Positions 22,566-30,778 of a stretch of DNA of 64,000 nt are shown here, piece by piece (the first letter of the stretch is position 1; each line of letters starts with the position of its first letter). Below the pieces are notes generated by a model that was not told where the DNA came from, did no database searches, and was given only the letters and a program-made list of their open reading frames with translations. The translations under genes were made by a program, and so were the position numbers. The DNA comes from Noviluteimonas gilva (GTDB taxonomy: Bacteria > Pseudomonadota > Gammaproteobacteria > Xanthomonadales > Xanthomonadaceae): positions 280,464-344,463 of the forward strand of contig NZ_WOXT01000001.1 of NCBI RefSeq assembly GCF_009740395.1. The letters run 5' to 3'.

Positions 22566-24452
22566 ATGTCGCGCAATACCCTGTCCGCCGCCGTCGCGGT
22601 GGCGCTGAGCTTTACGTCCTCGTTCGCGCTTGCGCAATCGCGGGACGCCGAACAACTCGACGAAGTCCTCGTCACCGGCACGCGCACCGCGGTGACCGTC
22701 GATGACTCGCTGTCTGCGGTCGAAGTCATCGACCGCGCCGAAATCGAACGCACGCAAGCGCAATCCGTGCAGGACGTGCTGCGCGGCCGCGCGGGCATCA
22801 ACCTCGTCAACCAGGGCGGCGCGGGCAAGCTCACCACCTTGTTCCTGCGCGGCACCGAATCGGATCAAACGCTGATCCTCATCGACGGCGTGCGCGTGGG
22901 CTCGTCCACCTCGGGCCTCACCGCGCTGCAGGATTTGCCGGTGGAATTGATCGAACGCATCGAGATCGTGCGCGGCCCGCGTTCGAGCCTCTACGGCTCC
23001 GACGCGATCGGCGGCGTCATCCAGATCTTCACCCGCCAGCCGAGAACCGGCGGCGTGCGTCCGCGATTCAAGCTCGGCGCCGGCAGCAACGATTCGCGCG
23101 AATTGAGCGCGGGCGTCGACTTCGGATTCGATCGCGCGTGGTTCGGGGCCGATTACAGCCATCAGTCGACGGAAGGGTACAACTCGTGCACGGGCGCGAC
23201 GACGCCGGAATTCGCGGGCTGCTTCATGGACAACCCGGATCCGGATGACGACGGTTACGAAAGCAACGCGGTGTCGGTGCGCGGTGGCGTGCGACCGGTC
23301 GATGGGCTGACCATCGACCTGCATGCGCTGCGCAACGAAGGGCGCAACGAATTCGATGCCGATCCGATGTTCGGGCTGGGCGATGTGTCGGATACGACGC
23401 AGCAAGTGGTCGGCGGCAAGGCGCGTTGGGAACTCGGCCGCACGACGTTGACGCTCTCGGGCGGCAGCAACCTGGATCGTTCGCTGCAGACGCGCGACGG
23501 CGCGTTCGCCGATTTCTTCGAGAGCCATCGCGACAGTGCGTCGCTGCAGGCGGACTTCAAGGTCGCCGACAAGCAACTCGCGACAGTCGGTTACGACTGG
23601 TCGCGCGACAAGGCGTTCGCGGAAGACAACTTCGGCACGCTGGTGTCGCCGGAAGCCGGCGCGCTGCGACAGAATCGTGCGGTGTTCGCGCAGTACCAGG
23701 GCGCGTTCGGCGCGCATGACGTTCAGGCGAGCGTTCGCCGTGACGACAACGAACAGTTCGGCGGCCACACGACGGGCAGCCTCGCATGGGGCATGGACCT
23801 CGGCGCGGGCTTCCGCATCACCGCGAACGCGGGTTCCGCGTTCAAGGCGCCGACGTTCAACGAGTTGTACTTCCCGTTCTACGGCAATCCGGACCTGATG
23901 CCCGAAGAGTCGGACACGTTCGAACTCGGCATCGGCCAGCGCCGCGAAACGTGGCACTGGGACGTGCACGCCTACCAGACGCGCGTCGACGATCTGATCG
24001 TGTACGACTCCAACATTTTCACGGCGAACAACCTGGAAGAAGCCCGCATCCGCGGCGGTGAATTGACCGGCGGATTCTCGCTCGATGGTTGGAACGTCAC
24101 GGGCGCTGCGAGCTACGTCGATCCGCGCAACCGCAGCAACGGCACCAACTTCGACAAGGTGTTGCCGCGTCGCGCGCGTTCGAGCGGGCGCGTGGAGGTC
24201 GATCGCGCGTTCGGCGATTTCTCGGTCGGTGCAACGTGGGTGGCGGAAGGCCGTCGCTTCGAGAACGTGGCCAATTCGCTGGAGCTCGGCGGGTATTCGA
24301 CGTTCGATCTGCGCGCGCAGTGGTCGATCACCGACACCTGGACCGTGCAGGCGCGGGCGAGCAACGTGTTCGACCACGCCTACGAAACCGCGGCGTACTA
24401 CCCGCAGCCGGGGCGCGAGTTCGGCGTCACGGTGCGCTATTCGGCGAAGTGA
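22566..24452 (+). CDS. btuB: TonB-dependent vitamin B12 receptor (BtuB-like)
   Basis: A 628-residue outer-membrane receptor. It has a signal peptide ending ALAQS, a TonB box (LDEVLVTGTR), a plug domain (SVQDVLRGRAGINLVNQGG, IEIVRGPRSSLYGSDAIGG) and a 22-strand barrel ending in aromatic-rich strands to EFGVTVRYSAK. The cobalamin riboswitch directly upstream identifies the substrate class as a corrinoid. The length matches BtuB. The stop is immediately adjacent to the stop of the convergent FapF-like gene, with no spacer. Confidence 0.9.
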   Translation: MSRNTLSAAVAVALSFTSSFALAQSRDAEQLDEVLVTGTRTAVTVDDSLSAVEVIDRAEIERTQAQSVQDVLRGRAGINLVNQGGAGKLTTLFLRGTESDQTLILIDGVRVGSSTSGLTALQDLPVELIERIEIVRGPRSSLYGSDAIGGVIQIFTRQPRTGGVRPRFKLGAGSNDSRELSAGVDFGFDRAWFGADYSHQSTEGYNSCTGATTPEFAGCFMDNPDPDDDGYESNAVSVRGGVRPVDGLTIDLHALRNEGRNEFDADPMFGLGDVSDTTQQVVGGKARWELGRTTLTLSGGSNLDRSLQTRDGAFADFFESHRDSASLQADFKVADKQLATVGYDWSRDKAFAEDNFGTLVSPEAGALRQNRAVFAQYQGAFGAHDVQASVRRDDNEQFGGHTTGSLAWGMDLGAGFRITANAGSAFKAPTFNELYFPFYGNPDLMPEESDTFELGIGQRRETWHWDVHAYQTRVDDLIVYDSNIFTANNLEEARIRGGELTGGFSLDGWNVTGAASYVDPRNRSNGTNFDKVLPRRARSSGRVEVDRAFGDFSVGATWVAEGRRFENVANSLELGGYSTFDLRAQWSITDTWTVQARASNVFDHAYETAAYYPQPGREFGVTVRYSAK

Positions 24453-25754
24453 TCAACGCACGGAGAACGGCGTCCGCACGGTGAGCGTGACGTCGGGCGT
24501 GTCGCGCGTGGTCCCCACACCGAGCGACACGTTCAACATGCGCGCATCGCTGAAGCGATAGCTCGCACCGAGCAGCAGTGTGCCTGTCACCAGGCGCACT
24601 GCCCCCGGCAGATCCTGGCCGTTCTGCTGCGTCTTGCCGATGAAGTTCTGTTCGTAGCCCAGGCTGATCGAGGCTTTCTCGTTCAACGCCAGGCCGATGC
24701 CGACGTTGAGGCCGAAGACATCGCCAACGTCGATTTCCCCGAGGTTTTCCTTCGCGCCGCCCAGCACCTGCCGCTGCACGTTGTCGCGCGGGAAGTTGTG
24801 CAGATAGCTGAGATTGCCGAAGAACACCGCCGGGTCCGACGCGTAGAGCCAGGTCACGCCGGCCTGCAATGCGTTGAAGCCCGTGCCGGTCGGCAGTTCG
24901 AGTGGCAGGCCTGTCCCGGTCGCATTGCCCAGGCATCGCGTCACGCAATCGGCGGGCACTTCGAAAGGATCCTTGCCGGTGCGGCTCTTGTAGCGCAGCC
25001 AGCCGACGTAGAAGGGTTTGTCGGGACCGGAATGGGAAAACTGATAGCGCGCGGTGAGTTCGACATCGCCGATGCCCTTGCCGTCGGCGTTGAACACGCG
25101 GTCGACCGCGGTACCGGTGAAGATCTCGCGACTGACGGTGTCGGTGTTCGTGTAGACGTAGGGCACGCGCGCTTCGAGTTCGAAGCCTTTCGTCACGCCC
25201 CAGCGCGCGGCGATGGCGGCGGTGGCGCTGGTGATCTTCACTTGGCGCACGTCGATCAGGCCGATGAGTAACGCGGGAATCACCGAGTAGCCGACGAGCG
25301 CGACGCGGTCGTTCGCCCAATAGCCGACCTGCAGCGACGGTTCGAACACGAACGAGCCGGCAGGCGTCAGCACGCTCGGCTGGTCGAAGATTTGCGCGAC
25401 TTGCGGTGGTGTTTCGGGTTCCGGCGGTGCCTGGCCGACCGGGGTTTGCCGCTGCTGCGTTTGCGCTTGTTGCGGTGTGGGTTGCGCAGCCGGGCGCGCC
25501 GCGGGATTGGCGACCACGCCGCGCGCGCGCATGTCATCCAGTCCGACTGCCTGCTTGAGTTCGGCGATCTCGAACTCGCGCTCGGTCAACGTCTTTTCGA
25601 GTGTGTCGAGCCGCTGCGATTGCGACTGCACCTGCGCTTCGAGACGCTTGATGCGGGCCTCGGTACTTTCGGTTTGTGCATACGCCACGTTCGCGACGAT
25701 CGCTGCTGCAACGGCGAGCGCCAGCCGCCCAAGCTTCCGTGCGCACCGGTCCAT
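24453..25754 (-). CDS. FapF-like outer-membrane secretion barrel with N-terminal coiled coil
   Basis: A 433-residue protein; its ATG has AGGGAGG upstream. Order: signal peptide ending VAYAQ, a heptad coiled coil (about residues 29-70), a Pro/Gln/Ala-rich linker (about 80-125), and then a beta-barrel with alternating strands to the C terminus (TLTVRTPFSVR). This is the architecture of FapF, the trimeric outer-membrane exporter of Pseudomonas amyloid subunits, in which a coiled coil gates the barrel; size (about 430) and position as last gene of the operon also match. The alternative is a generic MetA-type transporter barrel. The Fap assignment is inference from synteny and layout. Confidence 0.65.
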   Translation of the reverse strand: MDRCARKLGRLALAVAAAIVANVAYAQTESTEARIKRLEAQVQSQSQRLDTLEKTLTEREFEIAELKQAVGLDDMRARGVVANPAARPAAQPTPQQAQTQQRQTPVGQAPPEPETPPQVAQIFDQPSVLTPAGSFVFEPSLQVGYWANDRVALVGYSVIPALLIGLIDVRQVKITSATAAIAARWGVTKGFELEARVPYVYTNTDTVSREIFTGTAVDRVFNADGKGIGDVELTARYQFSHSGPDKPFYVGWLRYKSRTGKDPFEVPADCVTRCLGNATGTGLPLELPTGTGFNALQAGVTWLYASDPAVFFGNLSYLHNFPRDNVQRQVLGGAKENLGEIDVGDVFGLNVGIGLALNEKASISLGYEQNFIGKTQQNGQDLPGAVRLVTGTLLLGASYRFSDARMLNVSLGVGTTRDTPDVTLTVRTPFSVR

Positions 25755-25772
25755 GCGGCCTCCCTGTCGTGA

Positions 25773-26279
25773 TCAGCGGGTGGAGGAAAGTTGCAGCAAC
25801 GCGTCCTGCAACGCGCCGTTCGCATTGAGCGTCTGGTATTCGCCGAGCGAGCGGACGCCGACCGACAGCGCCGTCATGCCCGTGATGTGCTGGTTGTCCA
25901 GCGAGTTCTGCACGATGGTCAGCGTGCCGGCCGCACCGGGCGACACCACTGCCGTGTTGCCCGCCCCATTGCGGACGACCAGGGGCGCGATCGCTTTCGA
26001 CAGCGCGTGCGCCTGGTCGGTGGTGATGCGTGCGAAGTCCGGCACGTAGGCGCGTGTTTCCACGACGAGTGCGCCGTTGATGTAGACGGCGCGTTCGATG
26101 CCGAAGGAAATGTTCGCGCCGCCGGGAATGTCGAAGCCGCCGCGCAACGCTGCCAGGCGCGCCGGCGCCACGGCCTGCCATTCGGTCGGAAGATTGCGCA
26201 CATCGGGTGCGACGTCCTGCGCGATCGCCGGTGCGGCCGCGCAAGCGAGCATGGCGGCGAGTGTCAGGCGCTTACACAT
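25773..26279 (-). CDS. Small secreted protein of the Fap-like operon (FapE-like position)
   Basis: A 168-residue protein whose start overlaps the end of the C39 peptidase gene by eight bases. A signal peptide ends APAIAQ. A segment RLAALRGGFDIPGGANISFG follows, whose Gly-Gly at 47-48 resembles a double-glycine leader cut by C39 peptidases. The middle holds IVQNSLDNQHITGM, sharing the QNS-type motif with the two proteins encoded upstream. It sits between the FapD-like and FapF-like genes, the place of fapE in Pseudomonas. I do not recognise it by sequence; the role as a minor fibre component or export partner is inferred. Confidence 0.55.
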   Translation of the reverse strand: MCKRLTLAAMLACAAAPAIAQDVAPDVRNLPTEWQAVAPARLAALRGGFDIPGGANISFGIERAVYINGALVVETRAYVPDFARITTDQAHALSKAIAPLVVRNGAGNTAVVSPGAAGTLTIVQNSLDNQHITGMTALSVGVRSLGEYQTLNANGALQDALLQLSSTR

Positions 26280-26967
26280 CGCCCGGCCCTCGGCGCGGCA
26301 TGACCACGTGCTGCAAGCCGTCGCGTTGGATGGAGAGTTCGAGCGGGCCGGCCGGCGCGATGCGCCAGTCGCGCGGATTGTTGAACTGCGCCAGTTCGCG
26401 ATGGTTGTGCACGACGAACAACACGCGCGATTCCCACAACGTCTCGAAGCGGTCGCGCCGGATCGTGCGCAGCCCGGCCGCGGGATCGCCGACGAGCACG
26501 CGATTGCCGCGCATGCCCTTCACCACGACGAAATGCCGATAGCCGCGATCGTTGAGCAACACGATCGCCGGCACGCCTTCTTCCGCGAGCTTGTCGATCG
26601 GCAGCGAAAAGCCATCCGCGCGGAAGCCGTGCGACTGGAGGTAACGCCGCATGTCGAGCAGCGAGAACCCCAGCTTGCGGATGCGCGCCTGGTCGCCGTG
26701 CGCGTACATCTCGGCGAAGACATCTTCTTCGCGCACGGGGCGTCCGAAGTGGTGCGTCAGCAGCGTCGCGACCGCGGCCGATCCGCAACTGAAGTCGTAG
26801 CGTTGCCGCACGACGGTGGCGAAACGCGCTTCCTTCAGGCTGGTCACGCGCACCTTGTAGTCGCCGCTGCCGTCGTTCAACGCCAGCGAGCCCGCATGCG
26901 CGCAGCCGACGCCGAGCGCGAGCGCAAGCGCCGCGATTTCGTGCCAGCGCGCGCGCCGCGTTGTCAT
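26272..26967 (-). CDS. C39-family cysteine peptidase (FapD-like)
   Basis: A 231-residue protein with an N-terminal signal peptide or anchor ending CAHAG. It is a stand-alone C39 (bacteriocin-processing-type) papain-fold peptidase. The oxyanion Gln55 and catalytic Cys61 are in RQRYDFSCGSAAVATLL, the catalytic His145 in GYRHFVVVKG and Asp161 in VLVGDPAAG. Unlike bacteriocin exporters there is no ABC transporter attached. In fap operons a lone C39 peptidase (FapD) is required for fibre secretion. Its ATG overlaps the stop of the upstream subunit gene (ATGA). Neighbouring products with Gly-Gly motifs are candidate substrates. Confidence 0.85.
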   Translation of the reverse strand: MTTRRARWHEIAALALALGVGCAHAGSLALNDGSGDYKVRVTSLKEARFATVVRQRYDFSCGSAAVATLLTHHFGRPVREEDVFAEMYAHGDQARIRKLGFSLLDMRRYLQSHGFRADGFSLPIDKLAEEGVPAIVLLNDRGYRHFVVVKGMRGNRVLVGDPAAGLRTIRRDRFETLWESRVLFVVHNHRELAQFNNPRDWRIAPAGPLELSIQRDGLQHVVMPRRGPGDV

Positions 26968-27353
26968 GGCGGCGAGGCGCTGGTCATGTCGATGAACTGC
27001 ACGCTGACCGCCATGCCGTTCTGGATGAGCACGTTCGAGCCGGAGTTCTGGATCACCGTGGCGATGCCCGCGTTGTTCGCGAAGCTGCCGCCGTCGATCA
27101 GGTTCTGGCCCGAGACCAGGTTGTTCGCGGTGTTGTCGCTGACCTCGCCGTCGAGATCGATGTCGATGTCCACCGTGTTGACGAGCGTGCCGTCGCCGCC
27201 GCGTTGGGCGTCGAGCGCCGCGGCTTCGACGGGATGCGCGAATGTCGATTGCGCATCGACGGGCGCCTGTTGCGCGAACGCCGTCGGTGCGATCAGGGCG
27301 AACACCACCGCCGCGCGCGGCAGGCGTGTTCGCGCCTTGCGTTGAGTGTGCAT
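26964..27353 (-). CDS. Small amyloid-like secreted subunit
   Basis: A 129-residue protein. A signal peptide ends about PTAFAQ. LDAQRGG (Gly52-Gly53) looks like a double-glycine processing site, followed by an alternating VDIDIDLDG strand and Asn/Gln/Gly/Ser-rich sequence. The C-terminal part has IQNSGSNVLIQNGM (101-114), which is typical of amyloid-forming repeats. The same QNSG-x4-LIQ-x-GM pattern ends the product of the gene upstream. It lies between the large Gly-rich subunit gene and the C39 peptidase gene, the place of a Fap fibre subunit. No database family recognised; function inferred from context. Confidence 0.6.
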   Translation of the reverse strand: MHTQRKARTRLPRAAVVFALIAPTAFAQQAPVDAQSTFAHPVEAAALDAQRGGDGTLVNTVDIDIDLDGEVSDNTANNLVSGQNLIDGGSFANNAGIATVIQNSGSNVLIQNGMAVSVQFIDMTSASPP

Positions 27354-27415
27354 GGCGACTCCTTCGACCTGGCGCGCGCCTCCCTGCGCGCGCCTGGACA
27401 GATCGACGCTTTGCG

Positions 27416-28504
27416 TTACGGTGCGCCGACTTCGAGGTTGGCCTGCACGGTCATGCCCTGCTGGATCAGCGAGGCAGGTCCGCTGTTCTGCGCGGCCATC
27501 ATCACGCCCGCGGCCGACTGGCCGACGCTGTCCATCGAGTTCGACGAATCGAAGGTGCCGGCATCGACCGTGATCGATCCGCCTGCACCACCGTCGCCAC
27601 CCGCGGCTGCGTTGCCGTCGCCGCCGGCGCCGTCGCCACCGGTGCCGTCACCACCGGAACCACCGGCGCCGCCGGTCGCGGCGACATCGCCGCTATTGCC
27701 GCCGGTTGCGCTGGAGTCGCCCGTGGTCGCGGTCGCCGAGGAATCGGCGTTGCCGCCGGTGCCCGAGCCGTCGCCGCCGGTTGCATCGGCTGTTCCGCTT
27801 CCGCCGGTGCCCGTGCCCGAAGCTTCGCCGCCCGTGCCCGTGCCGGTGCCGTCGCCACCGGTATCGGTGGTGTCGCCATCGCCGTTGGTGCTGGCGACCG
27901 AGCCGCCCGCGCCTGTGCCGGTGCCCGCGGCAACGCCGCCCGCACCCGTGCCCGGTGCACCCGCGCCTGTTGCTGCGCCGGTCCCGCCGGCGCCTGTGCC
28001 AGCGCCACCCGCCGCAGTGGATGTGCCGGTGGCACCACTGCTGTCGGCGACGCCATCGCCGCCCGGGCCACTTGTCGCGGCCGCACTGCCACCGGCCGCA
28101 CCTGCGCCACCGACGCCCGCGCCACCGACGCCTGCGCCGCCTGTTGCCGAACCACCGGCACCACCGGCGCCGGAGTTGTTGTTGCCCGCGTTGCTCGCGT
28201 TGTTGCCCCACGGCCCGATCGCGTTGCCGGTCACCGTGCCGTTGAGAGTCGTGTTCGCCACGACGCTGCTGGTGTTGAAAGAGTTGGAGAAGGTTGCGGT
28301 GGAGGTGCCGCCGTTGGTCGCGGCGGAGCTGCCGGGCGCGCCGGCCGTCGCATCACCGACGTTGTTGCGGTTGTCTCCTGTCGAGTTGTTGGCGTTGTTG
28401 TCGCTTGTGTTGTTGTCGCCTGTCACGTTGACGTCCTGTGCGTACGCCTGGCCGGCAAGGCCGCAGGCGAGCAACAGGAACGAGGCGAGGACTGTCTTGC
28501 GCAT
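27416..28504 (-). CDS. Large Gly/Ala/Thr-rich secreted amyloid-like subunit
   Basis: A 362-residue protein starting at ATG 28504 (GGGAGA upstream). A signal peptide ends GQAYAQ. Next comes an Asn/Asp/Thr-rich segment (VTGDNNTSDNNANNSTGD), then about 200 residues of Gly-Gly-Ala/Thr/Ser-Gly low-complexity repeats, and a C-terminal module ending AAQNSGPASLIQQGMTVQAN (339-358 region) that matches the C terminus of the next gene's product. First gene of the Fap-like operon, so it is probably the major fibre or matrix component. Apart from the C-terminal module it has no recognisable domain. A strand-opposite reading frame through this gene is an artefact of the GC-rich repeats. Confidence 0.6.
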   Translation of the reverse strand: MRKTVLASFLLLACGLAGQAYAQDVNVTGDNNTSDNNANNSTGDNRNNVGDATAGAPGSSAATNGGTSTATFSNSFNTSSVVANTTLNGTVTGNAIGPWGNNASNAGNNNSGAGGAGGSATGGAGVGGAGVGGAGAAGGSAAATSGPGGDGVADSSGATGTSTAAGGAGTGAGGTGAATGAGAPGTGAGGVAAGTGTGAGGSVASTNGDGDTTDTGGDGTGTGTGGEASGTGTGGSGTADATGGDGSGTGGNADSSATATTGDSSATGGNSGDVAATGGAGGSGGDGTGGDGAGGDGNAAAGGDGGAGGSITVDAGTFDSSNSMDSVGQSAAGVMMAAQNSGPASLIQQGMTVQANLEVGAP

Positions 28505-28581
28505 GGGGATCTCCCGTTTGTTGCTTTTATTGCCGATCGCGCAACTGTTCCCCCGATGCAGCGGCCGGTGCCTGATCGAGC

Positions 28582-28596
28582 GCACGATCAGTGCCA
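28582..28596 (-). promoter_or_regulatory. Sigma-54-like promoter of the Fap-like operon
   Basis: On the minus strand the sequence is TGGCACTGATCGTGC. GG and GC are spaced as in -25/-24 and -13/-12, with one departure from the TGGCACG-N4-TTGC consensus (GTGC for TTGC). It lies 78 bases upstream of the first ATG. Whether RpoN really acts here has not been shown. Confidence 0.5.
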
Positions 28597-28620
28597 GACA
28601 TGCGGTCCGTGATGTCTTGT

Positions 28621-28634
28621 GTTCACCGGTGAAC
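28621..28634. promoter_or_regulatory. Perfect 14-bp palindrome upstream of the Fap-like operon
   Basis: GTTCACCGGTGAAC is fully symmetric and lies about 50-65 bases upstream of the predicted transcription start, a usual place for an activator site. A second inverted repeat, CTGATCG-N6-CGATCAG (28572-28591), overlaps the promoter itself and may be an operator. Confidence 0.4.
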
Positions 28635-29035
28635 GGGCCTCACGACGAACGGCGCGGCGGTCGCTTGACCAGCCATTGCTGCGGCCGCTGGCAACGTTCC
28701 CGGCGCCGTGGATTCGCATGCATCGGCGATGCCACGCGCACGCCTCGCGCGCGGGTTCCCCCGGAATTGCGTTCCGGATGCGTTCTGCATTCCGGCGCAC
28801 GTCGATTCGAAGAACCTGTCCGCTATGCGCACGAACGCGCGTTGCTCCCGCCGCATCGCGCGACGGCGCAGACATGTGACCGAATGGGGGAATGCGCGGC
28901 GCTACGCGCATTGCATCTTGCAGGCGTCACCCGGAATTCCGTACCGCGATGAGTCGCACGGCTCGGCAGTGGCGGCATCTCGCGCGTAGTGCGCGACTCG
29001 GCATTCGAGCCGCGCACTTGGGATGTTACGCCGAT

Positions 29036-30766
29036 TCATTCCACCGTCGCGCGCAACTGCACGCCGGAGAACGCCTTCGCACCATGCACGGCGACGTGGA
29101 GTTCGCCCGCCGCCGGCGCATCGATCACGACGATGCCGTTGTTGCCCGGGCGCACCGAACTGACATCGTGCGATGCGGGCGATGCATGGCCGCCACGACG
29201 CACATACAGATCCGCATCTCCCGTGCCGCCGTAGCTGCGCAGTGTCAGGCGCGTCGCGCCATCCGGCACGTCGACGACGTAATGGCGTGACTGCGCCTGC
29301 TTCGCATAGATGTGCATCGCTGGCCCGTACAGGCCCAGCACCATCGGGACAGGCAGCGGCACGTGCCCGAGAATGGCAGCCTCGACCGCCACGCCCGCAT
29401 CGACGATGCCCGTGCCGATGGGCTTGTCGATGGCCACCGGGAACATGCGCGTCGTCTCGGCGAGCATCGTTGCGATCGTCGCTGGCGCATGGGGAACGGG
29501 CGCGGCGCCCTGCATCATCGCCACGACCGCGGCGACGTGCGGCGCGGCCATCGACGTGCCGATATTCGCCGCGAACGCCGGCGCTTCGGGCCCTTCCATG
29601 CCGAAGTTGAACGTCGACCAGATGAAGCCGTGCGGCATCCATTCCGACCCGGTGGACTTGTCGTCGCGATAGAGGCCGCCGCCGGGCGCGGACACGGTGA
29701 CACCGGCGCCATGGTTCGAATAGAACACGCGCTTGCCCGTGAATCCGTTCGCGCCGACGACGATGACGTTGCTGCAATTGGCGGGCGCGAAGTCCATCAC
29801 GTCCTGGTTGCTGTTGCCGGCTGCAACGACAACGGTCGTGCCGCGCGACACCGCGCCATCGATCGCGTCCTGCATGTACGGTTCGCACACCGACCGCGCG
29901 CCGAGACTGATGTTGAGGACTTCCGCGGGCGTTGCGTTGTCCGGCACGCCGGCGACGGTGCCACCCGACGCCCACGTGACCGCATCGGCGACGTCCGACA
30001 TGTACCCGCCGCAGTGGCCGAGCACGCGCACGGGCAACAACTTCGCGCGATACGCCATGCCGGCCATGCCGAGTCCGTTGTTGGTGACCGCGGCGATCGT
30101 CCCCGCGACATGCGTGCCGTGCCAACTGCTGGGACCGGCGGGACACTGGCCCAGGTAGGGCGGCACGTGTGTCCAGTCGCCCGTATCCCAACCGCCCGGG
30201 CTTCGCGTGTCGTCTTCGCGCCCGGAGATGAAGGCATCGGTGATGAAATCGTAGCCCGCGCCTGCGACGACGTTCGCATCGAGATCCGGATGCGCGGTGA
30301 TGCCGGTGTCCAGCACGCCCACGACGATGCCCTCGCCCATCGCGCCCTGCGCCCAGGCGCCTGGCGCGTTCACGCCGCCGAGCGGATCGTACAGATCGGC
30401 CTGGACGCGGTTGTGCCACTGGCCGCCGACGTCGACGTAGTCCTCGTACCACGGATCGTCGACGACGGTGGTGTGCCGTACCAACGGATCCCGGCGCGCG
30501 TATTGCACGTCCGGATGCGCGGCCAGGCGCGCGATCACTGCGTCGGCATCACCGCCCTCGACACGCAAGACCTGCGCGCCGTTGGCGAGCGTAGACACGG
30601 CGCGCGATTCGGGCGCGAGCGTGCGCAGTGCGATCGCAGGTTGCACGCGTGCCTGCGTGTGTTCGTGGAATTTCACGACGACGCGGCCTGCGGGATCGAA
30701 GGCGAGTGCGGTGCCGCTGATGCAGAAGCAGGCCAGCGCGATCGCGAGGCGAAGTTGTGTTTGCAT
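29036..30766 (-). CDS. Secreted S8 (subtilisin-like) serine protease, first copy
   Basis: A 576-residue protein with an AGGAG site overlapping the upstream stop. Order: signal peptide (ending GTALA), an I9-type propeptide region (VVVKFHEH to DVQYARRDP), a catalytic domain with Asp153 in VLDTGI, His216 in SWHGTHVAGT and Ser in NIGTSMAAPHVA, then a C-terminal pre-peptidase (PPC) domain (GDADLYVRRGG). It is an extracellular protease activated by propeptide removal. It is the second gene of an operon with the YadA-type adhesin 12 bases upstream, so it may process or shed surface proteins. Confidence 0.93.
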   Translation of the reverse strand: MQTQLRLAIALACFCISGTALAFDPAGRVVVKFHEHTQARVQPAIALRTLAPESRAVSTLANGAQVLRVEGGDADAVIARLAAHPDVQYARRDPLVRHTTVVDDPWYEDYVDVGGQWHNRVQADLYDPLGGVNAPGAWAQGAMGEGIVVGVLDTGITAHPDLDANVVAGAGYDFITDAFISGREDDTRSPGGWDTGDWTHVPPYLGQCPAGPSSWHGTHVAGTIAAVTNNGLGMAGMAYRAKLLPVRVLGHCGGYMSDVADAVTWASGGTVAGVPDNATPAEVLNISLGARSVCEPYMQDAIDGAVSRGTTVVVAAGNSNQDVMDFAPANCSNVIVVGANGFTGKRVFYSNHGAGVTVSAPGGGLYRDDKSTGSEWMPHGFIWSTFNFGMEGPEAPAFAANIGTSMAAPHVAAVVAMMQGAAPVPHAPATIATMLAETTRMFPVAIDKPIGTGIVDAGVAVEAAILGHVPLPVPMVLGLYGPAMHIYAKQAQSRHYVVDVPDGATRLTLRSYGGTGDADLYVRRGGHASPASHDVSSVRPGNNGIVVIDAPAAGELHVAVHGAKAFSGVQLRATVE

Positions 30767-30778
30767 GTGTCGTCTCCT

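Larger units (their letters stand above)
28505..29035 (-). other. 531-base regulatory/intergenic region upstream of the Fap-like operon
   Basis: No convincing gene was found. Short open frames here have Arg-rich, non-coding composition. The part nearest the operon holds a sigma-54-like promoter and two palindromes, listed separately. The part near 29000 is the 3' flank of the S8 protease gene and contains no obvious T-tailed terminator. Confidence 0.6.

Noticed and set aside
28588..28911. 107-codon minus-strand frame in the gap upstream of the Fap-like operon
   Set aside because: Arg/His/Pro-rich translation, no ribosome site, and it overlaps the promoter and palindromes.
26961..28952. Long plus-strand open frames opposite the Gly-rich subunit gene, giving Pro/Pro/Val/Ala-rich protein
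   Set aside because: They are the complement of Gly-Gly-Ala/Thr codons; no ribosome site or domain, whereas the minus-strand frame has a signal peptide and operon context.
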